A stretch of DNA of 64,000 bases from Methylocystis iwaonis (GCF_027925385.1 NZ_AP027142.1:3558501-3622500), one strand, 5' to 3'. Numbered from the stretch's first letter, positions 1 through 7,934 are shown. Notes: generated by a model from the letters alone, not told the origin. A program made the numbers and translations.

Positions 1-92
1 GCCTTGATCCGCTCTCGCCGCAGCGGGCGCGGCGATGCGTCGCGCCAGGGCCGCATGCTCGCGGATCGACAGCCCCTTAACGGAGGGATTTC

Positions 93-368
93 GTGGCTGA
101 CACTCCTCAGGACATTGCCAAGCTGAAGGAAGAAATCATCGAGGTGATCGCTTCGGAGGGCATGGTCGACCGCACCAAGGTGACGCCCGACGCGACCATC
201 GAGAGCCTCGACCTCAAATCGGTCGACATCGTGATGATCCTCACGGCGCTCGAAGAAAAGTTCAACGTCTATATCCCCATGGACGGCTCGCTGCAGGAAG
301 CCAAGACGGTCGAGGCCCTCATCGGCGCGATCGCCGAGCACATCCAGAAAGAGCGCGAGACCCAGTAA
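93..368 (+). CDS. Acyl carrier protein (specialised, cluster-associated)
   Basis: A 91-residue acyl carrier protein that would carry the growing acyl chain as a thioester on phosphopantetheine in the cytoplasm. The start is GTG, chosen because GGAGGG lies five bases upstream. The carrier serine is Ser43, but the usual DSL motif reads K-S-V-D, so the residue before the serine is Lys rather than Asp; helix 2 (IVMILTALEEKF) is typical. The ketoacyl synthase starts directly after its stop codon, so this is probably a pathway-dedicated ACP and not the housekeeping AcpP. Upstream, bases 1-92 hold only the possible tail of a preceding gene (one frame ends at TAA 78-80). Family call firm, substrate unknown. 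Confidence 0.9.
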   Translation: MADTPQDIAKLKEEIIEVIASEGMVDRTKVTPDATIESLDLKSVDIVMILTALEEKFNVYIPMDGSLQEAKTVEALIGAIAEHIQKERETQ

Positions 369-1604
369 ATGGCGGCTTCGCGAAGGGGAGACGCAGGACG
401 CCGCGTCGTCGTCTCCGGCATGGGCGCGGTTTGCGCCTCGGGCGTCGGCGCGCGCAAGCTCTGGGAGGCCGCGCGCGACGGCGTCGCCCAGATTCGCGAG
501 CTCAAGACCGAGCGTCCCTATGACGGGCGCATCAAGATCGCCGGGCAAGTGCCGGATTTCGACCCGGCCGCCTATATCGAGGCGAATGTCCTCCCCTTCT
601 GCGACCCCTTCACGCAATTCGCGGTCGTCGCGGCCGATGAAGCGATGGCGCAGGCCGGCTTCGGCCGCAAGGACATCGCCGGGCCGCGCACCGCCGTGAT
701 CATGGGCTCCGGCATCGGCGGCATGACCACGATCGAGGACGGCATCTACAAATATTACGTCGAGCACACGCGGCCCGAGACATTGAGCGTGCCGAAGCTC
801 ATCCCGAGCGCCATGCCGACGACGCTCAGCGCCCGCTTCTCGGCGCTGGGGCCGACCTTTGCGGTCGGCAGCGCCTGTTCTTCCGCGAGCCAGTCCGTCG
901 GTCTCGGCCTGCAGATGATCCGCTCCGGCATGGTGGATAAGGCCATTGTCGGCGGCGCCGAAGCCTGCGTCATCAACGCAACTATCCGCGCCTGGGAAGG
1001 TCTGCGGGTGATGACCCCGAATTTCTGCCGCCCCTTCTCCATGGGCCGCAACGGCATGTCGCTCGGCGAAGGCGCGGCGGTCTTTGTTCTGGAGACGGCC
1101 GAGTCGGCGCGCGCGCGCGGACACGAGCCGCTGTGCGAGCTCGCAGGCTATGGCACGACGAGCGACGCCAAGGACCCTGTGCGCCCCGATCTCGACGGCG
1201 CCGCCAACTGCATCGCCCAGGCGCTGGAAGACGCGGGGCTCACGCCGCGCGACATTCATTACGTCAACGCCCATGGCACGGCGACGCACGCCAATGACAT
1301 CACCGAGTCGGAAGCGATCCTGCGCGTCTTCGGCGATTATGGGCGTGAGGTTCCGGTATCCTCCACCAAGCCCATTCATGGCCATGCGCTCGGCGCGAGC
1401 GGCGGGCTCGAGCTGGCGATCACGATCGAAGCGCTGCGCGAGCAGATCGCGCCGCCGACGATCAACTTCCTTGAATTCGACGCGCGCTGCCCCATCGACG
1501 CCGTGCCAAATGTCGCGCGCCCGCACAAGATCGACGCGGCGATGTCCAACTCATTCGCCTTCGGTGGGATCAACGCCGTGCTGATCGTGCGCCATGCAGC
1601 CTGA
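369..1604 (+). CDS. Beta-ketoacyl-ACP synthase, FabF/KAS II type
   Basis: A 411-residue thiolase-fold condensing enzyme that would extend an acyl-ACP with malonyl-ACP. The Cys-His-His triad is complete: Cys170 in GSACSSAS, His302 in NAHGTATHAND and His339 in PIHGHALGASGG. The C-terminal glycine-rich NSFAFGGINAVL segment is normal for FabF, and the length matches the family (about 410-420). The ATG follows the ACP stop with no gap, and the gene overlaps the next reading frame by 11 bases, so all are co-translated. It is FabF-like, but its position beside a dedicated ACP, dehydratase-like proteins and glycosyltransferases suggests a secondary lipid rather than bulk membrane fatty acid. The specific product is not known. 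Confidence 0.92.
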   Translation: MAASRRGDAGRRVVVSGMGAVCASGVGARKLWEAARDGVAQIRELKTERPYDGRIKIAGQVPDFDPAAYIEANVLPFCDPFTQFAVVAADEAMAQAGFGRKDIAGPRTAVIMGSGIGGMTTIEDGIYKYYVEHTRPETLSVPKLIPSAMPTTLSARFSALGPTFAVGSACSSASQSVGLGLQMIRSGMVDKAIVGGAEACVINATIRAWEGLRVMTPNFCRPFSMGRNGMSLGEGAAVFVLETAESARARGHEPLCELAGYGTTSDAKDPVRPDLDGAANCIAQALEDAGLTPRDIHYVNAHGTATHANDITESEAILRVFGDYGREVPVSSTKPIHGHALGASGGLELAITIEALREQIAPPTINFLEFDARCPIDAVPNVARPHKIDAAMSNSFAFGGINAVLIVRHAA

Positions 1605-1989
1605 TGCGCCGGCGATCCTCGGGCCGTTCCGTCTGCGCGTCGATCCCGAGCGCGCCGAGGCCTATGCGCGCGAGACCGGCGGCGACGGCAAGAGCGTGCC
1701 GCTGTCCTTTCCGGCGGTCTGGCTGATGGAGCCGATGCTGTTCGCGCCGGTGCGCGAGATGTGCGCGGCGCTCGACGTCGTGCCGGTTCACGAGTCGCAG
1801 AGCTTCGCCTATGAGAGCCCGCTCGCTCCCGGCGCGCACTATGATGTGAGCGTGTCGCTGCGGCGCGAAGAAACGCCGTCGCGCCTGATCATTGACGCGA
1901 CAATCTTTGCGCTCGACGGCGCAAAGGTTGGAAAAAGCGAGACCATGCTGCGCCTTGTGCCGCGCGCGGGACTGGGAGCGGCGTCATGA
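1594..1989 (+). CDS. Hotdog-fold protein, probable non-catalytic partner of the downstream MaoC dehydratase
   Basis: A 131-residue protein whose pattern (a VPLSFPAVWLMEPM helix region, a strand block SVSLRREETPSRLIIDATIFALDG, and a C-terminal strand KVGKSETMLRLV) fits one hotdog domain related to the N-terminal half of MaoC or hydratase-2 proteins. It lacks the D-x4-H dehydratase motif that the next gene has. It overlaps the ketoacyl synthase by 11 bases and the MaoC gene by 4 (ATGA), so equimolar translation with the latter is likely. I infer a heteromeric enoyl-ACP hydratase in which this subunit binds the acyl chain. The fold call rests on pattern, not on a search. Confidence 0.65.
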   Translation: MQPDAPAILGPFRLRVDPERAEAYARETGGDGKSVPLSFPAVWLMEPMLFAPVREMCAALDVVPVHESQSFAYESPLAPGAHYDVSVSLRREETPSRLIIDATIFALDGAKVGKSETMLRLVPRAGLGAAS

Positions 1990-2399
1990 GCCAGGCCGTC
2001 AATGTCGGCGACAAACTGCCGGAAGTGGTCATCGGCCCTTTCGACGCCGAGGCGCTGTCGCGCTATGCGCAGATTTCCGGGGATGACAATCCCCTTCATC
2101 TGGACGACGCCATCGCCGCCAAGATCGGCCTCGCCGCGCCGCCCGTGCATGGCATGAAGCTGCTCGCGGCCTTCGAGCCCATGCTCGCCAATTGGCGCGA
2201 CGATCTCATGCTCGTCGGGCTTTCGGCGAAATTCATCCAGCCCGTCCTGCGCGGTGAAGTGGTGAAGCTCTCTGGCCGCGTGCTGCGCGCGTCAGAAAGT
2301 GAGATTTTCGTCCGCCTCTTCGCGCATGGCGCCGCGCGCGCGCCGGGCATCATCGGCGAGGCGACGCTGCGCCCTGTCGACAGGACCTCGCCCAGATGA
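1986..2399 (+). CDS. MaoC-family (R)-specific enoyl hydratase / 3-hydroxyacyl dehydratase
   Basis: A 137-residue hotdog protein with the MaoC signature: ISGDDNPLHLDD (residues 30-41) carries the catalytic Asp and His, and AAPPVHGMKLLA is the conserved glycine-containing segment that follows. The family hydrates or dehydrates 2-enoyl/3-hydroxyacyl thioesters. In this operon it would be the dehydration step after the ketoacyl synthase and a ketoreductase (possibly the downstream SDR). The start ATG overlaps the previous stop as ATGA. A 118-bp gap with one palindromic repeat separates it from the SDR gene. Confidence 0.85.
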   Translation: MSQAVNVGDKLPEVVIGPFDAEALSRYAQISGDDNPLHLDDAIAAKIGLAAPPVHGMKLLAAFEPMLANWRDDLMLVGLSAKFIQPVLRGEVVKLSGRVLRASESEIFVRLFAHGAARAPGIIGEATLRPVDRTSPR

Positions 2400-2414
2400 C
2401 GTGCTCACATTCTC

Positions 2415-2496
2415 GTCATTGCGAGCGGAGTGAAGCAATCCAGAGCCGCGCCTGCTGCTTTGGATTGCTTCGTCGGCTTCGCCTCCTCGCGATGAC
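2415..2496. repeat. Family A palindromic extragenic repeat, copy A1 (core only)
   Basis: Imperfect inverted repeat running from GTCATTGCGAGCGGAGTGAA through CAATCCAGAG to TTGGATTGCTTCGTC and ending in CGCGATGAC. It lies between the MaoC and SDR genes of one apparent operon. Similar cores occur at 8205-8285, 23645-23724 and 54627-54706. This copy lacks the outer arms seen around the other three. Confidence 0.85.
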
Positions 2497-2517
2497 GCGT
2501 GAGATAGGAACCGGCTT

Positions 2518-3312
2518 ATGACCCCGCGCCTCCTCATCACCGGCGCGTCCTCCGGCATCGGCCGGGCGCTCGCCATCGCCTATGCCAAGGACGGCGCGAG
2601 CCTCTATTTGCTCGGCCGCGACGAAGCGCGCTTAGCAGCGACGGCGGAAGCCTGTCGCGCTGCGGGCGCCTCGGAGGTCGAGACCCGCGTTGCGGACGTG
2701 CGCGACCGCGAGGCCATGGCGCGCATTGTCGAAACCGCCCACGCCACGCGGCCAATTGACATTCTCGTCGCCAACGCCGGCATCGCGACGGGTCTCTCCC
2801 CCGGACAGATTCTCGAGACGCCTGAAGCCGTGCGCGCCACTTTGGCGATCAATGTCGCGGGCGTCTTCAACACGGTGGAGCCCGCCATTCCGTCCATGGC
2901 CAGCCGCAAGAAGGGCCAGATCGCCATCGTCGGCTCCATGGCCGGCGTGCGGAGCCTGCCCTATTCGCCCGCCTATTGCGCCGCAAAGGCCAGCGTCCAT
3001 ATGTGGGCCGATTGCCTGCGCGGCCAGCTCGCGCCCCATGGCGTCAAGGTGAGTCTCATCGTGCCGGGCTTCGTGAAGACGCCCATGTCGGCCCGCACCA
3101 AATCCTGGCAGCCCAGCGCCATCTCCGACGCGCGCGCGGCCGAGATCATCAAGCGCGGCCTGGAGCGGCGCCGGCCCGTGATCGCCTTCCCGCCATACAT
3201 GTATTACGCCTTGCGCTTCTTCTCCTTTCTGCCGCCCTCGCTCGTCGACGGCGTGATGCGGCGTTTCCACGTCATCGTGCCCGAATCCCCAGAGCGCGGC
3301 GAGGGCATGTGA
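2518..3312 (+). CDS. Short-chain dehydrogenase/reductase with C-terminal hydrophobic tail
   Basis: A 264-residue classical SDR. The nucleotide-binding TGASSGIG (residues 8-15), NAG (86-88), Asn112, and the Ser140-Tyr153-Lys157 catalytic set are all present. The last 50 residues include a hydrophobic aromatic stretch (FPPYMYYALRFFSFLPP) that may hold it at the membrane, as in 3-ketosphinganine reductase-like and DltE-like SDRs. The gene could provide the ketoreductase of the mini fatty-acid pathway or reduce a keto group on a sphingoid-like lipid. It overlaps the next glycosyltransferase by 4 bases (GTGA). NAD(P) preference is not deducible here with confidence. Confidence 0.85.
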   Translation: MTPRLLITGASSGIGRALAIAYAKDGASLYLLGRDEARLAATAEACRAAGASEVETRVADVRDREAMARIVETAHATRPIDILVANAGIATGLSPGQILETPEAVRATLAINVAGVFNTVEPAIPSMASRKKGQIAIVGSMAGVRSLPYSPAYCAAKASVHMWADCLRGQLAPHGVKVSLIVPGFVKTPMSARTKSWQPSAISDARAAEIIKRGLERRRPVIAFPPYMYYALRFFSFLPPSLVDGVMRRFHVIVPESPERGEGM

Positions 3313-4460
3313 ATCTTGGCGTTTCTCTGAGCTGGATCGCCGCCGTCTATTGGGTGGGCGCCACTACAATCCTGGTCACTTCGGTCGTCGCAACGATCCT
3401 GCAGCCATACATCGTGGGCCGCCGCGCGCGCCGGCGCGACCAGCCGCCGGTCTCGATCGTCCTGCCGTTGAAGCTTCTGGAAGACGGCTTCGAGCGCACG
3501 CAGGAATCCGCCTTCGCGCAGAATTATCCGCAGTTCGACGTCACCGCCTCGGCGGTCGAGACCGACTCGCCGGCCGTGCGAAAAATCCGCGAGATATTCG
3601 GCCGCCACACTGAGACGCCCACGCGCCTGCTCGCCTCGACGGCGCGTTTTGCGGCGAGCCCCAAGGTCGACAATCTCTACGCGCCCTTCATGCAGGCGGA
3701 AAACGACGTGATCTTCATGAAGGACGCCAATGTCCTTCTGGAGCCGGACGCCCTCGCCGAACATGTCCGCCAGCTTGGAGACGACGTCGGGCTGGTCTGC
3801 GCCATTCCCTATTGCGCGCGGCTCGAAAACTTTCCCGCCCATGTCGAAGCGGCGATCATCAACGGCCCGCATGCCCGAATCCTGTTCCTCGCTTCATGCC
3901 TGGGGCAAGGACACGGAATAGGAAAGATCATGCTCTTCCGCCGCTCGGACTTCCTCCGGGCCGGCGGCTTCGACGCCATCTCGCATACGGTGGGCGAAGA
4001 CAATGCGCTGGCCAAGGCCATGCGGCGAATCGGCCAACGTCCTGTTTTTTCTCACCGCCCGGTGCGACAGGAACTCGGCGCGCGTTGCTTTTACGATGTT
4101 TATCAACGGCAATTGCGCTGGAGCGTCACGCGCCGCAACGACGAGCTGATCTCCTTCCTGCTCGAGATGAACACCCAAGCTTTTCCGTCACTTGTAGCAG
4201 GATGGCTTGCGGCCCCGCTTCTCGGCGTGGCGCCGCTCTGGGGCGTCGCCGTTACCGCGGCCCTCTGGTTCACGCTGGAAACATTGCTTTCCTTGGCGAA
4301 AGGATGGCAATTATCCTGGACGGCGCCTGCGGTTTTCATTGTCCGCGAGGCGGTCATGCTCGCAGTCTGGGTGAACGCCTGGATGACCAATCAGGTGGTC
4401 TGGGCCAACGGCAAGGTCCACGCGCGTGCGGCGGCGCGGCCCGCGCCTGAAGAAGGATAA
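3309..4460 (+). CDS. GT21-type glycosyltransferase (ceramide glucosyltransferase / HpnI-like)
   Basis: A 383-residue membrane glycosyltransferase. An N-terminal helix (about residues 8-30) precedes the GT-A domain beginning VSIVLPLK; MKDANVLLEPD carries the nucleotide-sugar Asp site, VGEDNALAKAM the catalytic acidic site and QRQLRWSV the Q-x-x-R-W motif. Two or three helices close the protein. GT21 enzymes glycosylate ceramide, and in hopanoid producers HpnI adds N-acetylglucosamine to a hopanoid. The GTG start is used because it overlaps the SDR stop as GTGA and the protein then begins with a sensible membrane anchor. No hopanoid genes are in view, so the acceptor is unsettled. Confidence 0.8.
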   Translation: MNLGVSLSWIAAVYWVGATTILVTSVVATILQPYIVGRRARRRDQPPVSIVLPLKLLEDGFERTQESAFAQNYPQFDVTASAVETDSPAVRKIREIFGRHTETPTRLLASTARFAASPKVDNLYAPFMQAENDVIFMKDANVLLEPDALAEHVRQLGDDVGLVCAIPYCARLENFPAHVEAAIINGPHARILFLASCLGQGHGIGKIMLFRRSDFLRAGGFDAISHTVGEDNALAKAMRRIGQRPVFSHRPVRQELGARCFYDVYQRQLRWSVTRRNDELISFLLEMNTQAFPSLVAGWLAAPLLGVAPLWGVAVTAALWFTLETLLSLAKGWQLSWTAPAVFIVREAVMLAVWVNAWMTNQVVWANGKVHARAAARPAPEEG

Positions 4461-4464
4461 CCCT

Positions 4465-5769
4465 TTGCTTATCGGACTCGTCACCTTCCTCGTCGACGCC
4501 GTCGCCTATCTCTGCGCCGCCATCCTGGTCGCCATCGGGCTCGGCTATCTCGTCGTCATCGGACGTTTCCTCTACGACTGGCTGCGCGGCGCGCGCGATC
4601 CGGACGCGCCGGCGACGCCGGGCGCCGATCTGCCGCATGTGCTGTTGCAGATCCCGGTCTTCAACGAGCCGCTGGTCACCGAGCAATCGCTGCGCTGCGT
4701 CGCTCAACTGGATTGGCCGAAGGACAAGCTCCGCATTCAGCTTCTCGACGATTCGACCGATGAAACGACCGAGCGCGCCGAACGCGTGGCGCAGGAGTTG
4801 CGGGCTCAGGGCGCAATCATCGATCATGTGCGCCGCACGGATCGCTCGGGCTTCAAGGCCGGCGCCTGCGCCTATGGCCTCACGCTGACGAACGAGCCCT
4901 TCATCGCCATGCTCGACGCCGATTTTAGGCCGCCGGCAAACTGGCTCAAGCGCACGGTGCCATTGTTTCTGACGGACGATCGCGCCGGCTTCGTGCAGTC
5001 GCGCTGCGAATTCCAGAACTTCGAAACGAATTGGCTCACCCGCGCTCAGGGGCTCGTGCAGGACGGCCATTACATGGTCGAGCAGCGCTCGCGCGCCTTG
5101 GCCGGCTGGCTCTTCCAGTTCAACGGCACGGGCGGCATCTGGCGCCGCGCCACGGTCGAGGACGCCGGCGGCTGGTCGGATTATTCGCTTTGCGAAGACC
5201 TCGACCTTACGGTTCGCGCAGAGCTGCGCGGCTGGCATGGGCTCTTCGTCTCCGAGCCGCCAATCCCGGGCCAGGTGCCGGACGGCATCCGCGATTTCCG
5301 CCGCCAGCAGCGGCGCTGGTCCAATGGCTTCGTGCAAGTCGCGCAGAAGACCATCCTGCCGATCTGGGAAGCGCCCTGGCCGCTTGCGAAGCGCGTGCTT
5401 GCGATCTCGCTGGTCGCCCATCAAGTCTTCTTCCCGGCGGCGGCGATTGGCCTGATCGCCTTCGCGCTCGGCGCGCTGCTGCATGGCTCGCTCGCGCCCT
5501 ATGCCGGGCTGCTGGAGCTGATCCTGGCCATGACGGCGATGGTGGCGCTCGGCATCACCCTGCCCCCCTATCTCGCCTTGAAGCGCGGCACGGTCGTGGA
5601 TTTCGCCAAGACGGTCGGCTCGCTCCCGCCGCTGTTCATTTATCTCGCCTTCGCCAATGGCGCGAAAATCCTGCAGACGCTGCGCGGCCGAAAATCGACC
5701 TTCAAGCGCACGCCCAAGCAGGAGACCGCAGCGGTCGAAGCGACCCCGGCGGAAGCTGAGTTGGAATAA
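4465..5769 (+). CDS. Family 2 processive-type glycosyltransferase (cellulose synthase-like)
   Basis: A polytopic GT2 enzyme of 434 residues from the TTG at 4465, which has AGAAGGA nine bases upstream and follows the previous stop by four bases; an ATG at 4426 is the alternative. One N-terminal helix precedes a GT-A core with LLDDSTDET, LDADFRPP, the catalytic CEDLDLTVRAELRGW and QQRRWSNG (Q-x-x-R-W). Three C-terminal helices follow. This architecture occurs in CESA-like and mannan-synthase-like enzymes and in glycolipid glycosyltransferases. Placed last in the ACP-KS-SDR-GT21 operon, it probably adds a second sugar or extends the head group. Confidence 0.8.
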   Translation: MLIGLVTFLVDAVAYLCAAILVAIGLGYLVVIGRFLYDWLRGARDPDAPATPGADLPHVLLQIPVFNEPLVTEQSLRCVAQLDWPKDKLRIQLLDDSTDETTERAERVAQELRAQGAIIDHVRRTDRSGFKAGACAYGLTLTNEPFIAMLDADFRPPANWLKRTVPLFLTDDRAGFVQSRCEFQNFETNWLTRAQGLVQDGHYMVEQRSRALAGWLFQFNGTGGIWRRATVEDAGGWSDYSLCEDLDLTVRAELRGWHGLFVSEPPIPGQVPDGIRDFRRQQRRWSNGFVQVAQKTILPIWEAPWPLAKRVLAISLVAHQVFFPAAAIGLIAFALGALLHGSLAPYAGLLELILAMTAMVALGITLPPYLALKRGTVVDFAKTVGSLPPLFIYLAFANGAKILQTLRGRKSTFKRTPKQETAAVEATPAEAELE

Positions 5770-5821
5770 GCACGCTCGCGCGGATGGCCATCTCACGCCG
5801 ACGCGCCCTAATTTTCGACCC

Positions 5822-6265
5822 ATGAGCGAGAGTAAGCCTCCTTATCGCATAGTCCCGGGCTCTCTTGGACCCCGGCGCGATTTCCGCATTACAGTCGGTT
5901 TGCGAGAGGGCTGGGACCCAGAGGGCCGGGTCTATGACATTTCGGAAGCCGTGCGCACGGCGCGCAGTTGGATGCGGCGGCGCGTCGAGGCGGGCAAGCC
6001 CGCGCTCTCGGGCATGTTCACCCGCGCGGAAGTGACCTACGCTTGGCCGAAGGACGACGGCACGGCCGGCTCCGATCGTGAGCCCGTCGCGATCTTCAAC
6101 GGCGAAGCTGTGCACGCCTATCTCGGCCACCTGCCCGAAGAAGAGATCGAAGCCATGCTCAACGAGCTGGCGAATGAGCTTGGACATGCGCTCGGGCAGG
6201 AGCGCATTTACGTCGCCTTCTGTAGCCGCACCTGGATTTTGAGCTGCGAGCCCGACGGCGCTTGA
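5822..6265 (+). CDS. Conserved hypothetical protein, 147 aa
   Basis: A soluble acidic protein I do not recognise as a named family. Residues 1-70 contain two charged beta-like segments (FRITVGLREGW and VYDISEAVRTARSWMRRRV), and the C-terminal half has a helix PEEEIEAMLNELANELGHALGQERIYVAF. There is no signal peptide or membrane helix. The ATG at 5822 starts 52 bases after the glycosyltransferase stop; its ribosome site is weak. Codon use and composition match its neighbours, so it is probably a real ancestral gene. No function is proposed. Confidence 0.6.
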   Translation: MSESKPPYRIVPGSLGPRRDFRITVGLREGWDPEGRVYDISEAVRTARSWMRRRVEAGKPALSGMFTRAEVTYAWPKDDGTAGSDREPVAIFNGEAVHAYLGHLPEEEIEAMLNELANELGHALGQERIYVAFCSRTWILSCEPDGA

Positions 6266-6331
6266 AAGAGGGCTGCGGCGTCCCGATATCCGGCGGGGCG
6301 CGGCAAGGAAGCCGGCCTGGCTTCCGCCTTC

Positions 6332-6368
6332 TTGCGGGTCTCTATGTTAATGTGTATAACATTAACAT
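6332..6368 (+). promoter_or_regulatory. Sigma-70-like promoter overlapped by a perfect AT-rich palindrome (operator)
   Basis: TTGCGG at 6332-6337 and TATAAC at 6355-6360 are 17 bases apart, which gives a plausible -35/-10 pair. The -10 sits inside a perfect 9-bp inverted repeat, ATGTTAATG (6344-6352) and CATTAACAT (6360-6368), with a 7-base spacer. The palindrome is very AT-rich for this genome and lies 44 bases before the DUF2852 start. A dimeric repressor bound here would cover the -10 and the start point. The regulator is not identified. Confidence 0.6.
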
Positions 6369-6411
6369 CGGCCGCCGGGAGACCGGGGCCGACCATCAAC
6401 TGGAGCCAAAC

Positions 6412-6876
6412 ATGAGCTGCGATCGTGATTCCCGCATGCACTCCTCCGCCTGGGGGCGTCAGGGAGGATGCGCGCATTGGAGGCCGTTCGAAGTCGCGGC
6501 CATCGTCATCGGCTTTATGATCTTCTGGCCGATCGGTCTCGCCCTGCTGTTCCTGAAGCTATGGGGCAAGAGCTTCGGCTATGAGGGCGACCTCTTCTCC
6601 TTCGCGGCCGAGCAGGGCGCCAAAGTGCGCAGCGCCTTCGGCGACGTCTCCAAGGAGGCCTCGCGCGGCTGGGCTGGCCCCTCCTTCATGCGCTCGACGG
6701 GCAATGTCGCCTTCGACGAATGGCGTGAGGGCGAGCTCGCCCGCCTCGAAGAGGAGCGCCGCAAGCTCGCCGAGGCCGAGCGCGAATTCTCGGAACATAT
6801 CTCCGAGCTGCGCCGCGCCCGCGACCGTGACGAATTCGAAAGCTTTATGCGCGCCCGCAAGGGAAGCGCGCAGTAA
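6412..6876 (+). CDS. DUF2852 domain protein, small membrane protein with coiled coil
   Basis: A 154-residue protein with one strong helix (AAIVIGFMIFWPIGLALLFLKLW, residues about 25-47) followed by a cytoplasmic-type charged coiled coil rich in Arg and Glu (LARLEEERRKLAEAEREFSEHI). This is the DUF2852 layout, common in alphaproteobacteria and of unknown function. The ATG is chosen for its GGAG site at 6402 and because upstream codons run through the promoter and palindrome. A 12-bp stem follows at once, so it appears to be a single-gene transcript with its own operator. Confidence 0.8.
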   Translation: MSCDRDSRMHSSAWGRQGGCAHWRPFEVAAIVIGFMIFWPIGLALLFLKLWGKSFGYEGDLFSFAAEQGAKVRSAFGDVSKEASRGWAGPSFMRSTGNVAFDEWREGELARLEEERRKLAEAEREFSEHISELRRARDRDEFESFMRARKGSAQ

Positions 6877-6887
6877 GAAGTCAAAAA

Positions 6888-6915
6888 CTGCGGCCGGCGG
6901 AAACGCCGGCCGCAG
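6888..6915 (+). terminator. Strong hairpin after the DUF2852 gene
   Basis: CTGCGGCCGGCG and CGCCGGCCGCAG form a perfect 12-bp stem with a GAAA tetraloop 12 bases past the stop codon. The downstream tract is only CCGTTTGG, so the T-run is poor. AAAAA precedes it, which would serve transcripts arriving from the other strand better. Transcript end or stabilising hairpin. Confidence 0.55.
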
Positions 6916-7010
6916 CCGTTTGGGGCAGCCGCGCCACACGCCTGGAATATCACGCTGTTAACTAAACTTTTCGACGCCCGGTTAACGAAGACTTCGTAAC
7001 CCTAGGCGGC

Positions 7011-7889
7011 ATGCTCCGCCGCGCCACACTCCTCCTGCTTCTGGTCGCCGCAACGCTTGGCGGCTGCTCCGGGCCGTTCAGACCGCAGCGCCCGGCCTGG
7101 CGCACGCACGCCGAAAACGCCTGCATCGCGCAGCGCCGCGTGCAGCCGACAGAATTCATCGCTCTGGCCAATGAGCTCGAAGGCCCCGGCATTTGCGGGC
7201 TCACCAAGCCGTTCAAAGTGACTGCGCTGCAAGGCGGCGCCGTCTCCTTCAATTCCACGGCGACGCTCGACTGCCCCATGGTGGCGGAGCTCGAATCCTG
7301 GGTCGCCGACACGGTGCAGCCCGCCGCGCAGGCGCGCTTCGGCCAGCGCGTCGTGCGCATCGACTCCATGGGCTCCTACGCCTGCCGCGGCATGAATAAT
7401 CAGAGCGGCGCGCAGCTTTCGGAACATTCCTTCGGCAATGCGCTCGATATCGGCGGCTTCGTGCTGGAGGACGGCCGCAAGATCACGCTGGTGAGCGATT
7501 GGTGGCGCGGCGAGGAGCAGACGCGCGCCTTCCTGATGGACGTGCACCGCGGCTCCTGCGCGCATTTCTCGACCGTGCTGTCGCCGGGCTCCAACGCCTT
7601 CCACTACAACCATATCCACGTCGACCTGGCGCAGCACGGGCGCTCGCGCACGATCTGCAAGCCCGCGCCGGAGGAGACCCTGCCGCCGCCCGATCAATCG
7701 CCGCTCGTCGCCATGCGGAACGCCAGGCCCATGGCCGGCGAAGAGACCGATAATGACACGACCGGCCGCCCGCCCGCCGCAGCCTTCGACGGCGGCGACA
7801 GCCTCGGTCCGATCAACGCGCCGGATACGCCGCTGCCGCCGCGGCGCTACGATCCGGACGATCTGACCTCGACAATAAGACGGCGATAG
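7011..7889 (+). CDS. Extensin-family lipoprotein (DUF882/M15-like fold)
   Basis: A 292-residue exported protein. The signal ends in a lipobox LGGC with Cys19 as the lipidation site. The extensin-like C-terminal domain follows (about residues 30-225), with the metal-type motifs ALDIGGF preceded by EHSFGN, and FHYNHIHVDLAQHG, which resemble D-Ala-D-Ala metallopeptidase folds. Four or more conserved cysteines are present. A low-complexity proline-rich tail of about 60 residues ends the protein. Family members are common in Hyphomicrobiales and probably act on the cell wall; the substrate has not been established here. Confidence 0.85.
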   Translation: MLRRATLLLLLVAATLGGCSGPFRPQRPAWRTHAENACIAQRRVQPTEFIALANELEGPGICGLTKPFKVTALQGGAVSFNSTATLDCPMVAELESWVADTVQPAAQARFGQRVVRIDSMGSYACRGMNNQSGAQLSEHSFGNALDIGGFVLEDGRKITLVSDWWRGEEQTRAFLMDVHRGSCAHFSTVLSPGSNAFHYNHIHVDLAQHGRSRTICKPAPEETLPPPDQSPLVAMRNARPMAGEETDNDTTGRPPAAAFDGGDSLGPINAPDTPLPPRRYDPDDLTSTIRRR

Positions 7890-7934
7890 ACCGATTGGCT
7901 TCACCGCGCGGTCGCCGCGCTATATGCTGACCCG

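Noticed and set aside
1-92. Tail of an upstream gene ending at TAA 78-80
   Set aside because: One frame is open to that stop, but another is open past it and the 26 residues are not recognisable. Too little to call.
6957-6986. CtrA-type control of the extensin gene (GTTAAC twice)
   Set aside because: The two TTAA motifs are 20 bases apart, not the seven expected for a full CtrA site; only half-sites are present.
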